From positions 7,192,001 to 7,256,000 of the forward strand of contig JAHWDD010000002.1 of the NCBI GenBank assembly GCA_023897205.1: a stretch of 64,000 nt of DNA, given 5' to 3'. This document shows, in pieces, positions 1 to 12,072 of this stretch. Source of the DNA: Exophiala sp. HKRS030 (lineage: Eukaryota; Ascomycota; Eurotiomycetes; Chaetothyriales; Herpotrichiellaceae). Positions within the stretch are counted from its first letter, which is position 1. Every line of letters begins with the position of its first letter. Below the pieces are notes generated by a model, which did no database searches, was not told where the DNA came from, and saw only the letters and a program-made list of their open reading frames with translations. Both the position numbers and the translations under genes were made by a program.

Positions 1-1839
1 CAGCCCCTCCGAGCCCAAGGCTGCGGCCTGAGGGCATTTCGCGTCATCTCAGCGTCGAAGGCGACGTTTGTTTTCCCGGAGACGAGGTTTCAGAGGCGGG
101 TGACTACTATAACCACACCCAGGCAACTGGTCCTCCTGCTGGTGGCGGACGGAGGAAACGCCGAGAGCGGGAGTGGCCTCAACTCTGGGTGCTTGACGAA
201 TGGAGCCGCATTGAGAAGGAGGCAAGAGATGCTGGGGAACGAAGGGCGAAGAAAATCAGCGAACCTGTATTTGTGGAAGGACGGTTGCGTCCGGTCAAGA
301 ATGCCTGGCACCGCATCGAAGAAGACCGCCAGTATCGATACACCTACTTCAACGAGGAGTTTGAGAGCACCATCCACGCCGAAACGATCTCCGAGTTGGT
401 ACAGCCTGGAGGCTCTTTCCGCGAATTGTTCATCCCCGACCCGCCAGAGCTCATTGACTCGAGCAGCAGTGAGGATGAAGATCATACGGCCGCGAGCCAG
501 ACGCTGGACAATTCGAGCACGATACACAGTCCCAAAAGTGCAAACGGCACGGCGGGACCCGCTGGCATGTCGAATCTCTCCGAGGCCGTGAGGTCGAGAC
601 TTGATGTCGACAAGGGGCCCAGGAGAGCTTCAAATTCACCATCACCGCAAAAGAAGACACCACCAACGCGCGCCCCGAAGCCAAAGAAGTACGGGCCCCG
701 ACCTACATTTTGGCTCGACGTCACTTCCCCAACCGAACAGGAAATGCGAGTGCTTTGTAAGACTTTCGGGATTCATGCACTCACCTCGGAAGATATCATG
801 ATGCAAGAAGCACGCGAAAAGGTCGAGCTGTTCCGCAACTACTACTTCATCAACTACAGGACTTTTGAGCAGGACCCTCAGAGCGAAGATTATCTCGAAC
901 CCATCAACATGTACATGTGTGTGTTCCGCCATGGCATCCTGACCTTTCACTTCTCTCAGATCCCTCATCCAGCTAACGTCCGGCGGAGGATTCGGCAGCT
1001 GTCGGACTACTTGATCCTCAGTGCCGACTGGATTTCGTATGCCATCATCGACGATATCACCGACGTGTATCAACCTTTGATCACGGGCATCGAGCAAGAA
1101 GTCGATGTCATTGACGACCAGATTCTCAAGTCGTTCCAAAATACGAACGAGCTCGCCGGCGACCATGGTGCCAAAAAGCATCATGAGAAGGACAAGGAGA
1201 GAGACGAGCCGGAGATCAGTGGTATCGACATGCTGTTGAGAATCGGTGAATGCCGCAAGAAGGTCATGACACTCTACCGACTGCTGGGCACCAAGGCCGA
1301 TGTCATCAAGGGTTTCGCGAAGCGCTGCAATGAACAATGGGAGGTTGCGCCCAAGTCCGAGATTGGCCTGTACTTAGGCGATATCCAAGATCACATTTTG
1401 ACCATGACTGGCAACTTGTCGCACTACGAAACCCTTTTGTCGAGAGCGCATGGCAATTATCTTGCCCAAGTCAGCATTCATATGAACGAAAGACAAGAAA
1501 AGGTATGCCTCTGTCGGTTTGTGTTTTTCTGGAACAATATGCTGACAATTTTGCCTTCGATTAGACCTCGGACGTGCTAGGCAAGCTGACAGTACTGGGT
1601 ACCATTGTTTTGCCGATGAATATAGTGACAGGTGAGTAGTGGTGGATCATGCAGGCCCTAGCAGGACGAAGTGTTGTTCTTTGCTGACTCGAATCGTCTC
1701 AGGCATGTTTGGAGGCAATTTCAAGGTTCCAGGTCAAGAAGTGGACAATCTCAATTGGTTCTGGGGCACCACTGCGGCTTTGGCCGTGTTTGGACTGTTT
1801 TGCTTCTTTTATTGTAAAAAGGTGTTTAAGATAGTCTGA
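1..1839 (+). CDS. CorA-type Mg2+ transporter (Alr1/Mnr2-like), 5' end outside window
   Basis: Membrane Mg2+ channel of the fungal CorA branch. The frame is open to the left edge, so the N-terminus is missing; the first in-window codon begins at base 3. Introns are 1503-1564 and 1632-1702. The long hydrophilic region carries the family's domain start (FWLDVTSPTEQEM, near base 710) followed by a helical region, then two closely spaced C-terminal membrane helices: one just before the pore signature and a last one ending in KKVFKIV. The pore signature, normally G-M-N, reads G-G-N (within GMFGGNFKVPGQ, bases 1703-1738). The acidic, Ser-rich stretch around bases 455-640 is probably a cytosolic linker. 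Family assignment is firm; whether the altered signature still conducts Mg2+ is unknown. It is convergent with the sugar porter that follows. Confidence 0.9.
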
Positions 1840-2395
1840 GGGTTGTCAAAAGACTTTGGGGATGGTTACCTCTTGATTAGAGAGGTGACGAGCATACAAT
1901 AACCACTTTCTTGGATCAATTGGTGGAGAATACCTGGCCTTTCTTTTGGTTTGGATGATGCCTACAGAATGTAGGAGGATCCTATAACAACAAAGTACCG
2001 TGCTGTCGTCGTTGAGATGGTGTTGAGAATGGAGCGAAGCAAGCACATATATCACGAAAGCCTGGTGGTTTGGATTACTTGTCGGTCGTGTCGGACAGAG
2101 CCTTAGAACGATACATGGCCGGGTGGCATTGGAGTGGTTTATCAGGCTGTCGAGTTTGTTTTTCTGTGCCGGTCTCTGCAAATCTTTTTAGGCCTGTTAC
2201 TCGCATAACTCACGCATGAAGTTTCAACGCAGAAATTCACCCTATTTAGGTAGGTATATTATCATGAAATGAGGGTTGACGAGGCTGAATTTGTCTGCAT
2301 AAAAACCAAATGCTCCCCTCGAACCCCCAAAATAGATTGTATGGACGATTAAAAAGCATCTAGACATCTAGACATCTAGGATCTATACATCTACC
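1840..2395. other. intergenic, 3' ends of two convergent genes
   Basis: No gene seen. Near 2359-2380 there is a short tandem of catctaga-like units just past the stop of the sugar porter. Confidence 0.6.
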
Positions 2396-4142
2396 CTAGG
2401 TTGTCTTGACTTCTTCTACGTCCACCTCGTTAGACTGAGACGGAGACTGCGACCGCGGGTACGAGTCCGGTCGAGGAGACGTCGTTGTTTCTGTTCCTCC
2501 ACTTGTGTGTTCCACGTGTACACCGGTGGCCACTTTGGTAGGAGAGTCCAGATTATTCAACAATTCTCTCCCCTTGGCCGTGGCGGCCTCGCCGCCGACC
2601 TTGGCACTTTCCCCGTCGAAGCAGACGGCGATGGTCTCCAGGGTGTGCCCCTTCGTTTCGATGTAGAAGAAGTACACGACTACGGATTGGATGACCAACC
2701 AAAAGATGTAACAGAGGTACCATTTCCACTCGATGTTGGACAGGGCCACCGGGTTGACGTAATTCGAGAAGAAGGACCCGGCGGCGACACTCAGCAACAT
2801 GATGGTGAGGTAGCGAGAGCGCAGATAGAACGGACTGATCTCGACCACGTAGCCGATCAACAAGCCCGACCAGGCAAAGTTGTAGAACAGGTTGAAGACA
2901 AAAATGAGGGCGATGACCGCCCGGCCCGCCGCGGCCGTCCCCGTGGTCTGGGACTGCTGGCTGGCCACGGTCCACCCGGTCATGGCGAGGCACATGCCGA
3001 ACGTGGCGGTCAGGAACAGGGGGCGGCGGCCGAACCTGTCGACCGTGAAGGCCATGCCCGTCGCGACGGTCATGTTGAAGATGGTGATGCACCCGTTGAT
3101 GATGAGCTGCGTGTCCGAGTCCGTGATGCCGATCTGGTTCAGGACCAAGAATATGTAGTAGCTGACGATGCTCGCGCCCGCCGTCTGAGAGAATATCCCG
3201 GCGGTGACGACGATGAGGAGTCGGTGTCGGTTGCCCCTGGTGGACCACATCTCCGAGATGCCGTGGCTGGCAAACTCCTTTTCCAGCTCCATGGTCTCGA
3301 GGACTTCTTGGTACTCGCTCTCGACGAACTCCTGGCCCGAGGCGGGGCCGTGGAAGCGCTGGAAGATCTTCTTCGCCGTCTCGTGCCTCCCCTTGACGAT
3401 GTGGTACCGGGGACTCTCGGGCACCAACCAAATCAGGAACAGTTGGATGACCGACGGGAAGGCCTGCAGGATGCTGGGGGTCTTCCACGACCAGTCGCTC
3501 TTCATCTTCAGCGTGCCGTACGTCGTCCAACTGGCGATGATGGACCCGAGGTACCACAGCGTGTTGTAGATGGTCGTCAGCCGGGCCCGGTACTGAGGGT
3601 GCGAGAGCTCGGTGATGAGCATGGGCGAACAGCTCTGCGTGTAGACTATGCCGAGGCCGATGATGAACCGGGCCGCGATGAACATGCCGATGTTGATCGA
3701 CACGGTCTGCAGGATGACCCCGAGAAAGATCAGTGAGCTGCCCAGGAGAATGGTCCATTTGCGTCCGATGTGGTCGGCGAGGAAGGGCACCAAGGGTAAT
3801 CCCACGACCTGGCCAACTGAGAAGATGGCATTAAGCAGGCCCAGCGTCGACGCCGATGGGCGGTCGAATGCATCTCGCCAATAGCTCAAGGTTTGCAGAC
3901 CGTTCACTGAAGTAACGTATCGTCAGTCAGTCAGCTAGCTGGGGCAGATGTCCGAAATTCGAGGACGGGTACACACTCATCGATCCATCGTAGCCGTTTG
4001 TCGCCGAGGAGAGTAGCAGTATCGCGCACAAGAAATGGAGGTGGATCAAGGCACCATTCTTGTACCACGTCACTTGAGGATACTGTCTACCACCGACGAC
4101 GACGTGCTCGGGCGTCGAGCTTCCAGAAAACAGGCGCACCAT
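2396..4142 (-). CDS. MFS sugar porter (lactose permease/hexose transporter type)
   Basis: Twelve-helix major facilitator of the sugar porter family, about 558 aa. Exon 1 (4142-3977) supplies the N-terminus and the first helix, ending in NGYDGSM; intron 3976-3907 (70 bp) splits an ATG codon so that the typical GYDGSMMNGLQ follows. Exon 2 carries DHIGRKW between helices 2 and 3, the family motif VPESPRYHIVKGR after helix 6, DRFGRRP in the second half, and PFYLRSR near helix 10. The last 70 residues are a hydrophilic Ser/Thr/Glu-rich cytosolic tail. The start at 4142 gives a normal-length N-terminus. It is divergent from the dioxygenase gene, 1.04 kb away. The substrate cannot be told; a sugar or sugar-like molecule is most likely. 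Confidence 0.88.
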
Positions 4143-5179
4143 CTCAACTTGCTGTCCACGGCCTGTAGGAGTGCTGTGTGTGTATCGGTCAAGGGAAAGG
4201 TCAGGGATCCAGGCTCCTTTGTACTCTCATTGCCCCGGGTCGGCTGTCGGGAAACCACAAACTAGGTCAGCTGCGACCTCCACACTTTTGGACTCGAAAA
4301 CTTGGAGATATGCGAGATCTGTACGCGAGAAATCTGACAAAGGCACCAACACCGAAGAGAGCAGCATTGGATTTTGTCGTTGTAGTCGCACTGTGGACCG
4401 GTACCAAAGCCTTTGACGAGTCCTTATTGGAGCGCGTGATGTGCATGGTATGCTCGATTGACGACTTGGTATCTCATCATATTGCTCCAGCTTGTGTCCT
4501 CCTCCATGGCTCCAATGGGCGTCGTCTGAAGTTCGTGAGTCGACGGTATCGGATCCCGCCTTGGTAGAGTTGTGGCGGCGCAGCGGCGAGTGGCCGATGC
4601 TATTGCTAGTCAAATGTCTGAAAGGATGAGATAGCTTCTCTGTTGAACTTCTCCGTTGGGAAAGATTTGCATCTTTTCGCAAGTCACGGGCAAAGCAATG
4701 CCATGTCTGGGATCCATATTGCCATAGCCTATGCATTTGGCAGACAATGTAATTGAGTCCTGTGGTCGGGTAAGGAGGGTCTGTTGAATGAGGAGAGATG
4801 GTGATAGGTTGGGCGAGTATATCGACTGTGTCCCCGGCAAACAATTACCCCATGGGACGGTCATTAGGCTAAATTAGTTGGTCAATGGGGCCCAGGTTAC
4901 TGGGTTTTGAATACCTATTACCGTCGGTTAGAACGTCACGCATGCATGTACCAAGACATTTGTTAGCCTGCCTGGAAGACATTACACGTACATTGTGTTC
5001 ATAGACTGGAGCTATGAAGACACCAGAAGTTGCCGTCTCTGCCGAACTTCGTACTCGGCGTGTGACTCGGTTTGAGAGACTTGTATCACAATCGCTCGTG
5101 CATCCCATAAACCCCTGATTTTTCTCTCTCACAACAAGCTTTTCTCATTCCGTTATCTCGTTTGACATAACGCTCGACC
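4143..5179. other. divergent intergenic region
   Basis: About 1 kb between the divergent sugar porter and PhyH gene, so it should hold both promoters. Open frames inside (for example around 4178-4567) have no recognisable family and overlap each other; I see no gene. Confidence 0.6.
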
Positions 5180-6259
5180 ATGGCACCTTCAGCTACGGGT
5201 GAGCAGCCTGCAGGGAGGTCGAGATATGCTCATGGAGCATTGATCCCCGACGTCGAGAAACATGGTGACAACCCGGTCATCATTCGCCTGAGCGACGAAG
5301 AGCTTCACTCAGGAGAAACAAAGTCCGACACGATACAGGAATGCCTCCGGTACTTTCACAGAGACGGCTTTGTGGTCATGGAAAATGCGATCGATGGAAA
5401 CCTGGTTGATCGACTGTACCAGCGGATGGTCCGGGATAACGAAGAATTCCTGAAGAGAAAGCACATGCACTGGAACCAGGGTGCTTCGACTGGGAACGTC
5501 AGCCAGATCCCTCCCTTGACACCAGAATGGCTTGATCGAGACTTTTACGCCAATCCGCATATGATCCGCGTGGTGGAAAATCTTCTCGGACCAAAACCTG
5601 AGCTTCGTTTCATTAATAGCAACGTCGCTTGTCCAGGAGGCACCGGTCGTCAAGCTGTCCACAGCGACGTCAATCACGCCTATCCTGAAATTCCTTTTGG
5701 AATCGTCATGAACATTTATCTCCAAGATTCAGATGCCGAAAACGGAGTGACAGAAGTCTGGTGTGGGACACACAATGCGTATCCTCAAAGTGAGCAGCAG
5801 GTCACGCCGGCCAAAGGATGGATCAAAAAGGAGTATCTCCAGAGGCAAGCAAAGGTAAAACCACCTGTGCAACCAAAAGTCAAAAAGGGCAGCATCTGTT
5901 TCCGGGATCTTCGGCTGTGGCATGCTGGGATGCCGAACAAGAGTGATCGTCACCGCATCATGTTGGCCGTCGATTATTTCGCACATTGGTATCAGTGCCC
6001 CATGACGACAAAATTGCCATTGTCAATGAAAGCCAAAATCGAACAAGAATGGAAAGGTATATCGACCGAAGGAGTGGAGTGGGTTGAGGGAGACCTGAAC
6101 AGCCTGGACGTGCCATTCTATCTGAATATGACACAGGATCCGTCACAGTACCTACTCCAGACCGAAAACGGATTTCAAGACCCCATTGGTCGCCAAACTG
6201 GGAAATACGTCTTTGATACGGCCAAAGTGACCGAGGAGAATTACTGGACCCCAGAGTGA
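5180..6259 (+). CDS. phytanoyl-CoA dioxygenase (PhyH)-family Fe(II)/2-oxoglutarate oxygenase
   Basis: Single-exon protein of 359 aa in the PhyH fold, expected to hydroxylate or otherwise oxidise a small molecule with Fe(II) and 2-oxoglutarate. The iron triad is visible: H161 and D163 in AVHSDVNH, and H248 in LRLWHAGMPN. R257 or R259 in DRHRIM would bind 2-oxoglutarate. The N-terminal FHRDGFVVMENAI (59-71) is the usual start of the domain. There is no signal peptide or membrane segment. The start ATG follows a pyrimidine-rich leader. It lies 480 bp upstream of a VAO-like flavoprotein on the same strand, suggesting the two may act on related substrates. Members in fungal clusters modify meroterpenoids and alkaloids, but others are catabolic, so the substrate is open. 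Confidence 0.88.
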   Translation: MAPSATGEQPAGRSRYAHGALIPDVEKHGDNPVIIRLSDEELHSGETKSDTIQECLRYFHRDGFVVMENAIDGNLVDRLYQRMVRDNEEFLKRKHMHWNQGASTGNVSQIPPLTPEWLDRDFYANPHMIRVVENLLGPKPELRFINSNVACPGGTGRQAVHSDVNHAYPEIPFGIVMNIYLQDSDAENGVTEVWCGTHNAYPQSEQQVTPAKGWIKKEYLQRQAKVKPPVQPKVKKGSICFRDLRLWHAGMPNKSDRHRIMLAVDYFAHWYQCPMTTKLPLSMKAKIEQEWKGISTEGVEWVEGDLNSLDVPFYLNMTQDPSQYLLQTENGFQDPIGRQTGKYVFDTAKVTEENYWTPE

Positions 6260-6738
6260 GCTATTTGAGGGGGTTGTGTTGAAGGCGTAGGTCGGCAGAT
6301 TAGTTGGTCCTTGGGTATCGCAAAACCCCCCCAGAAATACAAGTCCGGTGCCCACGGGCTCGGTGTGGCTTGGTAGTGTAGCATAGGGCTAGGCACAAAC
6401 AGCCTCGCTGGAGCAACGAGTTGGCGGGGCTTCCGTCCCCGGTCAGAAGAAACTGGGATGTATACGGTAAATGTGGGGTTGGGTCCAGGCTGGTGAGGCA
6501 TGTACTCGTATTGGGGTAGATGCCACTGCCCCAATTGGAGCTGGAGGCTGGAGAGTGCGTGGAACACTCCATCTCCTTGCTTCTGGCCAAGTCGGGATTC
6601 ATTTGATGATTGATAGAAGTCTTCATTATAACCTTGTCCCTTTCTTTGGCAACTCCGTATCGCAGAGGTCGTCAATCCATATAACAGGCAGTTTGAAACT
6701 TTTCTCTGGCCGAGGGTGTCTTGTCTCTGGAGGCAGAA
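6260..6738. other. intergenic, presumed promoter of VAO-like gene 1
   Basis: No gene seen; it lies between two genes on the same strand. Confidence 0.5.
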
Positions 6739-8711
6739 ATGGGTTCCGCCGATGTTAAATTCCCCGTTCGATATCAAGATCCCGACTACCAAGAAAATCA
6801 CCGTGCCTTGTTTCTTGGAAAGCTTCTGAAACCTCTGGAGAGTGTCCTTCCTCCCGGAGTCAGCCAGCAGGACTTCAATTCTGCCATTGCAGAGTTTGAA
6901 AAGGTTGTTGGCAAAGACTATGTCTTCACAGGCGCCTCGCTGGAGGAATACGTTGATCCTTACGAACTGTGGGAGAATGAAGGCAAAAGACGTATGCCAA
7001 GTGGTGCCGTATGGTATGTAGCTGCATGAGGGAAACCTGAACATCCGTTGACAATACTCTAGCCCTGCCTCAGAAGAGGAGCTGCGAGGTGTCCTGAGCG
7101 TCGCCAACAAGTACGGGGTCCCCGTATGGACCTTTTCACGCGGCAAGAATCTCGGGTATGTCTGTGCTGCTGCACACGGTTCCACCGCTGATTGAATTTC
7201 CAGGTATGGTGGGCCTGCTCCCAGGCTCAACGGTTCTCTCGCCTTGGACCTGCATCGGATGAACAAGATCATTGAAGTCAACGACAAGTTCTCTTACGCG
7301 GTCGTCGAGCCCGGCGTCACATTCACCGATCTTCACGATTACTGCACTAAACACAAGCTCCGAGTGTGGCCCAGTGTCCCGTCGTTGGGGTGGGGAAGTG
7401 TCGTTGGCAATGTATGTGTGCCGTATCTGGTCTCTGAGGGGTTTGGCTGACATGTGGAACAGACGGTCGATCGTGGAACAGGCTTCACACCAACAGCAAC
7501 ACATCATCAACACATCTGTGGACTGGAAGTCATGCTTGCTGATGGAGACGTCGTGCGAACCGGCCAATTTGCTATTTCAAACTCACCATCTTCCCACTTG
7601 TCGAAATTCACATTCGGCCCCTCGATAGAAGGCCTTTTCCTTCAGAGCAATCTTGCCATTGTCACAAAGCTTGGAATATGGCTTCATCCGCAACCACAGG
7701 CATATATGTCGTGCTCCTTTGATATGCCCAACTTCGAAGATGTTGAGACCATTGTTGAGATCTTTGGCGCGTTACGACGAGACGGGCTACTGCCGAACAC
7801 CGTTTATGTTTCTAACATCGTGGAGTGGTTGGGAATGACTGGAAAACGCGCCGAGCTGTATCCCAAGGAAGGACCAATCCCCAACTGGAGATTGAAGGAG
7901 CTTCAAAAAGAGCTCGGATTCGGATACTGGAATGTCAAGTTTGGTCTGTACGGAGCGAAAGAAGTTGTCCAGGCACATTTCAACGAGCTAAAGAGGATCA
8001 TTGGCAAAGCCGCGCCAGGCTCGGTGGATCGGCTCCAGGGACATATTTTCTCAGGCGAGAATGATGAGCTCCTCGAAGCGACCTCGATTCCTGACCCTCA
8101 TGGTGGCTTCTTCGTCGGAGTGCCGAGCTTGTGGAGTTTGCCCATGGTCAAATATCGGTTGCCCACCGATCGAGTCGGCATCGGTGCCCACGCAGACTAC
8201 TCACCAATCATTCCATCCTCCGGCAAAACAGTGCTCGAATGGGTGAAGACAGCACGGAAGGTTTGTGAATCACAAGGCTTCGACCTGTTCTGTGACTTTT
8301 TCATGCATGAACGACATGTCATTTTTGTCAACATGATGGTTTTCGACAAGACCAATCCCGACCATAGGAAATCGGTTGATATCATCTTCCGAACCCTGTT
8401 GCAGGAGGGCCGAAAGCGTGGTTTCAGCAAGTACCGGTCACATGTCAATTATATGGGTAAGCCAAATCCTCGTCTCCAAAAATTGGTACAGCCGCTGATT
8501 CTGCTGCAGATCTTGTGGCCGATTGCTACGACTTTAATGATCACGCATACCGGAGATTTGTCGAGAGACTGAAGGTAAAGTCCTCAAGGTCCATATATTC
8601 CATGGGTTGCTAACAGTTCTCCAGGATACTCTGGACCCCCAAGGAATTTTGTCGCCTGGAAAACAGGGCATCTGGCCTGCAAAGTACCGAAATCAACGTG
8701 GAAAAATGTAA
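6739..8711 (+). CDS. VAO-type FAD-linked oxidase 1 (vanillyl-alcohol oxidase/4-cresol dehydrogenase family)
   Basis: Six-exon flavoprotein of 573 aa (introns 7014-7062, 7156-7203, 7412-7462, 8457-8509, 8575-8624), close to the 560 aa of fungal VAO. The FAD-binding domain shows GAVCPASEEEL, then SRGKNLGYGGPAPRLNGS spanning intron 2, and VVEPGVTFTDLHDY. The C-terminal cap contains GAHADYSPI, whose His lines up from memory with the covalent-FAD His422 of VAO. YRSH aligns with its Tyr503-Arg504, and DTLDPQGILSPGKQGIWP closes the domain. Known relatives oxidise para-substituted phenols such as vanillyl alcohol or eugenol. No signal peptide is seen, so cytosolic or peroxisomal. I chose ATG 6739 because upstream in-frame codons lack an ATG. 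A second paralogue lies at 19.3-21.4 kb. Confidence 0.88.
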
Positions 8712-9090
8712 GATAGTACGGAGTAAGACAGGACAATAATCATCAATTTCCGTATTTTGTTCAAGTTATACGAGGATGCTGAGGAAAGAAAATAAAAACC
8801 GTAGTCACGTTTGCCAAGGCTTGAGGTTCTTTGCATTTCTGGCGAGATCTTCAAATACATACAAGACCGACTGCGTCAATTTAAAAAGAGATGCTCATTT
8901 CAACTCGTACGCATTGCTTCACACTTCATTGCCGTTTCAAGTCTCACAGACCAACGCCGGACTCCTTTGTTGCCTCTCTCGTGCCTTGCTTCAGAAACCA
9001 GAGTGTTGCCGAAGATCCCAACTAAATCAATGCGATAAGTTCCTCGCCCCATGCCGGCAAGATACATCATATAGCAAGAGAGAGTTTGTC
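8712..9090. other. intergenic between convergent genes
   Basis: No gene recognised. Confidence 0.5.
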
Positions 9091-9576
9091 TCAAGAGGTT
9101 GGGCTGCCAGATCTGGCACCAGGACGTGGTGGGTTCGAACTGGTCCTGACATTCCCTGCTTGGTCCGGTGCTGATTCTTCTTCTTCGGCAGCAGGTTCAA
9201 GCATCCCGGGTTGTTCCTCCACGGCAATCTCTGTTGATTGTGTCTTTGCATTCTTGGCTAATTCTCGCAACTTGAGTGTTTCGCGGTAATTGTCGACTAT
9301 GTTTCGCGCATTTTGAATCACCATTTCTCTTTCCGCCTGAATCTCCACGTCATCGAGTTGGGCGTTTTCCTGCTTCACGCCCTTTCTCCAGGTGCGAGGG
9401 AACCACCACCAGATGAAGATGATCATGAGTCCGGCCTGCAGGAGTTGATGGTCAGCATCGGAAGTATACCATTGCTACACGGTACTAGAAATCTGCTTCT
9501 TCGACGACAATGAGAAGGCACAACGTACGAGTCCGCCCAGGATGCCCGCAGGCACACTACTGCTCCAATTCGCCAT
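9091..9576 (-). CDS. small single-pass membrane protein, unknown function
   Basis: Two-exon gene of 130 aa: exon 1 9576-9529, intron 9528-9436, exon 2 9435-9091. The intron joins MANWSSSVPAGILGGL to AGLMIIFIWWWFPRTW, producing one hydrophobic segment of about 20 residues right at the N-terminus, followed by a basic residue pair and a charged, probably helical region (QENAQLDDVEIQAEREM). The last 45 residues are Glu/Pro/Ser-rich and look disordered. The clean splice and the membrane segment that only forms after splicing support a real gene. I do not recognise the family. A type of small organelle or ER membrane subunit is conceivable, but nothing proves it. Confidence 0.6.
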
Positions 9577-11244
9577 CGGACCCAGCCAGCTCAATTGCCT
9601 GACGAGTCCCAGATTGGAGTTCAAGACCGGAGAGATGGAAGATGATGAATAGCAAAGTCGACGATTGAGTTGGCAGCCAAGCTTTGATCAAGCATTGGAA
9701 GCATGCGCATTTTTGGCGATCAGCGAAACGTCGATGATTATATGGGCATGGGCCCAGGCCTCGTTTGGTGCCACAAGCTCTGCAGACCCTGGACTATTTA
9801 ACGAGGGGTTACATTGAAGCCATCGCCCCGCGGGGAACATGTGCTTGGTGATGCAATCTACCATCCCCGAGATCTGCGAATGTAACGACGAATCGATTTC
9901 TGTGCTCGAACAAGTAACCACGATACTGGTGAAGAAGAATTCCTCGGTGAATTCGACAGACTGTTGAATATTGTCAACACGAAGGCCAAAGCATGTCCAG
10001 TACTCCTAGGGGTATCTATCTTGCTAAACGCGCCTGCAAAGGTTCTTTTGCTAAAGTGATGTGACGGCACTGGAAGCGCTAAACTGCCGGAATTCTGGTC
10101 CGCCAATATTCGATCGGCTCTTTTCGCCCTGTTTTATCAGGCCCCTACTGCGTACTTGCAGCTGGCTTCTCGCTAGCCTTAGACTGGGATTGTGATGATT
10201 GCCATCATCTCACACACACAAAACTTGACCCGGTGTCCCTCGCTACGATGTTTCGACACGCACGATTGCAAACCCCAATTGAGCCCAGTGACCCTTGGAA
10301 GGAGTGCACCAATCTCCTTAACGATGGATTGTCCACTAGGCCACATGTCCACTACAGATGGCACGCCAGAGTCGAAGCAACGACCACGGACCACAACTCC
10401 TCAGCGCCTCCGCCGGGACCAGGCTGGACCTCAGGAAGGCTACAAACCCTGCTCCCTTGACACATTGCGAGTAAAGCTTCGCTAAGCCTACTATACATCG
10501 AGACCCTAAGTTATCGCTGACCCTGTCATCATGCCAGCAACTGGTAGCCCCTGGCAATACTGCTAAAATGCTCCTGGCAAGCGCCAACGAAATCAATACG
10601 GCGCACGATGCGAAAACCAAATTTTGATGGGACGAGACGAGTTCACGCATTGTCATTTCGTCTAGATCGCGCCACGGTTTCAGACTTAGCGAACAAACAT
10701 CGCTCAACTCGCTAAGCTGCATATCCGACAGGCGCCACAAAGCTTTCGAAATATTGTTCAGCCTTATCGAACGGCAGGTAGGTCTCGCCTTCTACTCCGT
10801 GAAGCTGCAAACCTTCCTGTCTCTTGAACGAAATCTCAAGAAGAAAGGCGTCCGTGTCCATGATTCAAGGATAGCCTAGAATGCATACTGTTAGTTGAAC
10901 TACTTTGAGAGGTTCTACTCTGCAAGACTACAGCCAGAGTTTGACAAATCATATGGTCCTTTGCACACAAACCGAAGGACTTCTCAGCCTTATGCGGCTG
11001 ACATGTCAGTGTCAGTGATGGAGGGTCGCTTAACAAATCGGGCAGCATGGGGACGGCAGGGTTCAGTGCTCGCTCACAGAAAGAGGTACAAAAGGAGACC
11101 ATGGCCATGCCTGCGCCGCTACCGTACGACAAAGATCATACCAAGTGTTGAGCCAAAGGACGGCTGCTCTTGCGGATCTATCTGATCATCTGGCCCTAGC
11201 CTACTTCTGTCCTACGATTGACTATCAAATTGATCATCGCGAAA
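9577..11244. other. gene-poor stretch
   Basis: 1.67 kb with only short overlapping open frames on both strands, none with recognisable domains or convincing splice structure. No tRNA arms or repeats seen. Confidence 0.5.
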
Positions 11245-12072
11245 ATGGCCTTCAAGGAGATTTTCTATTTTGACGAAAACGCGTATAAGCAACGAGTCCA
11301 GACATATGCCGACGGCAAGTTGTATGCTGAGCTTGCCAAGCGAGAGACCTTCAAACGTCGCCGCATCTATTCAACTGGAGTCAAGATCACCATCTGCAGC
11401 CTACTACTCTTCCCTACCTGCGGTGGTACTGGATTTGGTCTCTTCATCGGACTTCGACAACGTCATATCGCCAAGAAGAAGTACCATCTTGTCGTCGAGG
11501 CGATGAAAGCTCAAGGGTTTCCTCTGCCTGAAAAGAAGAAGCGTGACAAGCTTATTCCTCTTGCCGTCAACATCATGATCTACTCACTGACATTGGGTAT
11601 CATGTTTGGTCTGGAAGAGGCTGGCGTCATCGCAGCAAATGAGACTGCTGAGTACGGGCTGCAGGGTTCGGCAAACCTGGTTGATCCAACCCTGACGGGC
11701 GAGGCCCATGCATTTGTTACCAATCCAGGAGATTTCATGCAAGGCATGATGCACGGGGTTCATACCCAGGCCTCGGAGCTGAATGGCCTAGTCAATGTCC
11801 ATGAAACCATGGTCCAGCATGCGCTCAATAGCAACCTTGAACAGCCTATTTCCGACACTAGTTACCAATACCTGTCGGGTGAGACTGCTGGAGCGCAATT
11901 CGCCCCTGTTGTTGAGCGTCTTGCGGCAGTCACGATTGCTGGAGAAGGTCTGGAGAAGATTGCCAAGTATGGTGTTAATGATTCATTGAAACGAAAACCT
12001 GTCGCGATGCAAAAAGGAGTCATGGTGACAGAAATTCCGATTGCAGCGCCTCATACAAAGTTGGCAGCATGA
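11245..12072 (+). CDS. hypothetical protein with two membrane segments
   Basis: Single-exon 275-aa protein starting at ATG 11245; the frame is open slightly further 5' but without an ATG. Residues 1-46 are charged and probably helical. Residues 47-69 (ITICSLLLFPTCGGTGFGL) and 103-123 (PLAVNIMIYSLTLGIMF) are likely membrane helices separated by a basic loop (RQRHIAKKKY). The C-terminal 150 residues are polar with several Ala/Val-rich amphipathic stretches and no motif I know. No signal peptide. The intact long frame and sensible topology support coding. The family is not recognised, and no function is proposed. Confidence 0.65.
   Translation: MAFKEIFYFDENAYKQRVQTYADGKLYAELAKRETFKRRRIYSTGVKITICSLLLFPTCGGTGFGLFIGLRQRHIAKKKYHLVVEAMKAQGFPLPEKKKRDKLIPLAVNIMIYSLTLGIMFGLEEAGVIAANETAEYGLQGSANLVDPTLTGEAHAFVTNPGDFMQGMMHGVHTQASELNGLVNVHETMVQHALNSNLEQPISDTSYQYLSGETAGAQFAPVVERLAAVTIAGEGLEKIAKYGVNDSLKRKPVAMQKGVMVTEIPIAAPHTKLAA

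Noticed and set aside
642..1337. Minus-strand open frame across the CorA gene
   Set aside because: Antisense to a firmly assigned gene; no domain.
2507..3736. Long plus-strand open frame of 409 codons
   Set aside because: Antisense shadow of the sugar porter; composition is charged and repetitive with no family, caused by GC-rich third positions.
6241..7287. 348-codon minus-strand frame over the start of VAO-like gene 1
   Set aside because: Overlaps well-supported plus-strand exons and has no recognisable domain or start context.
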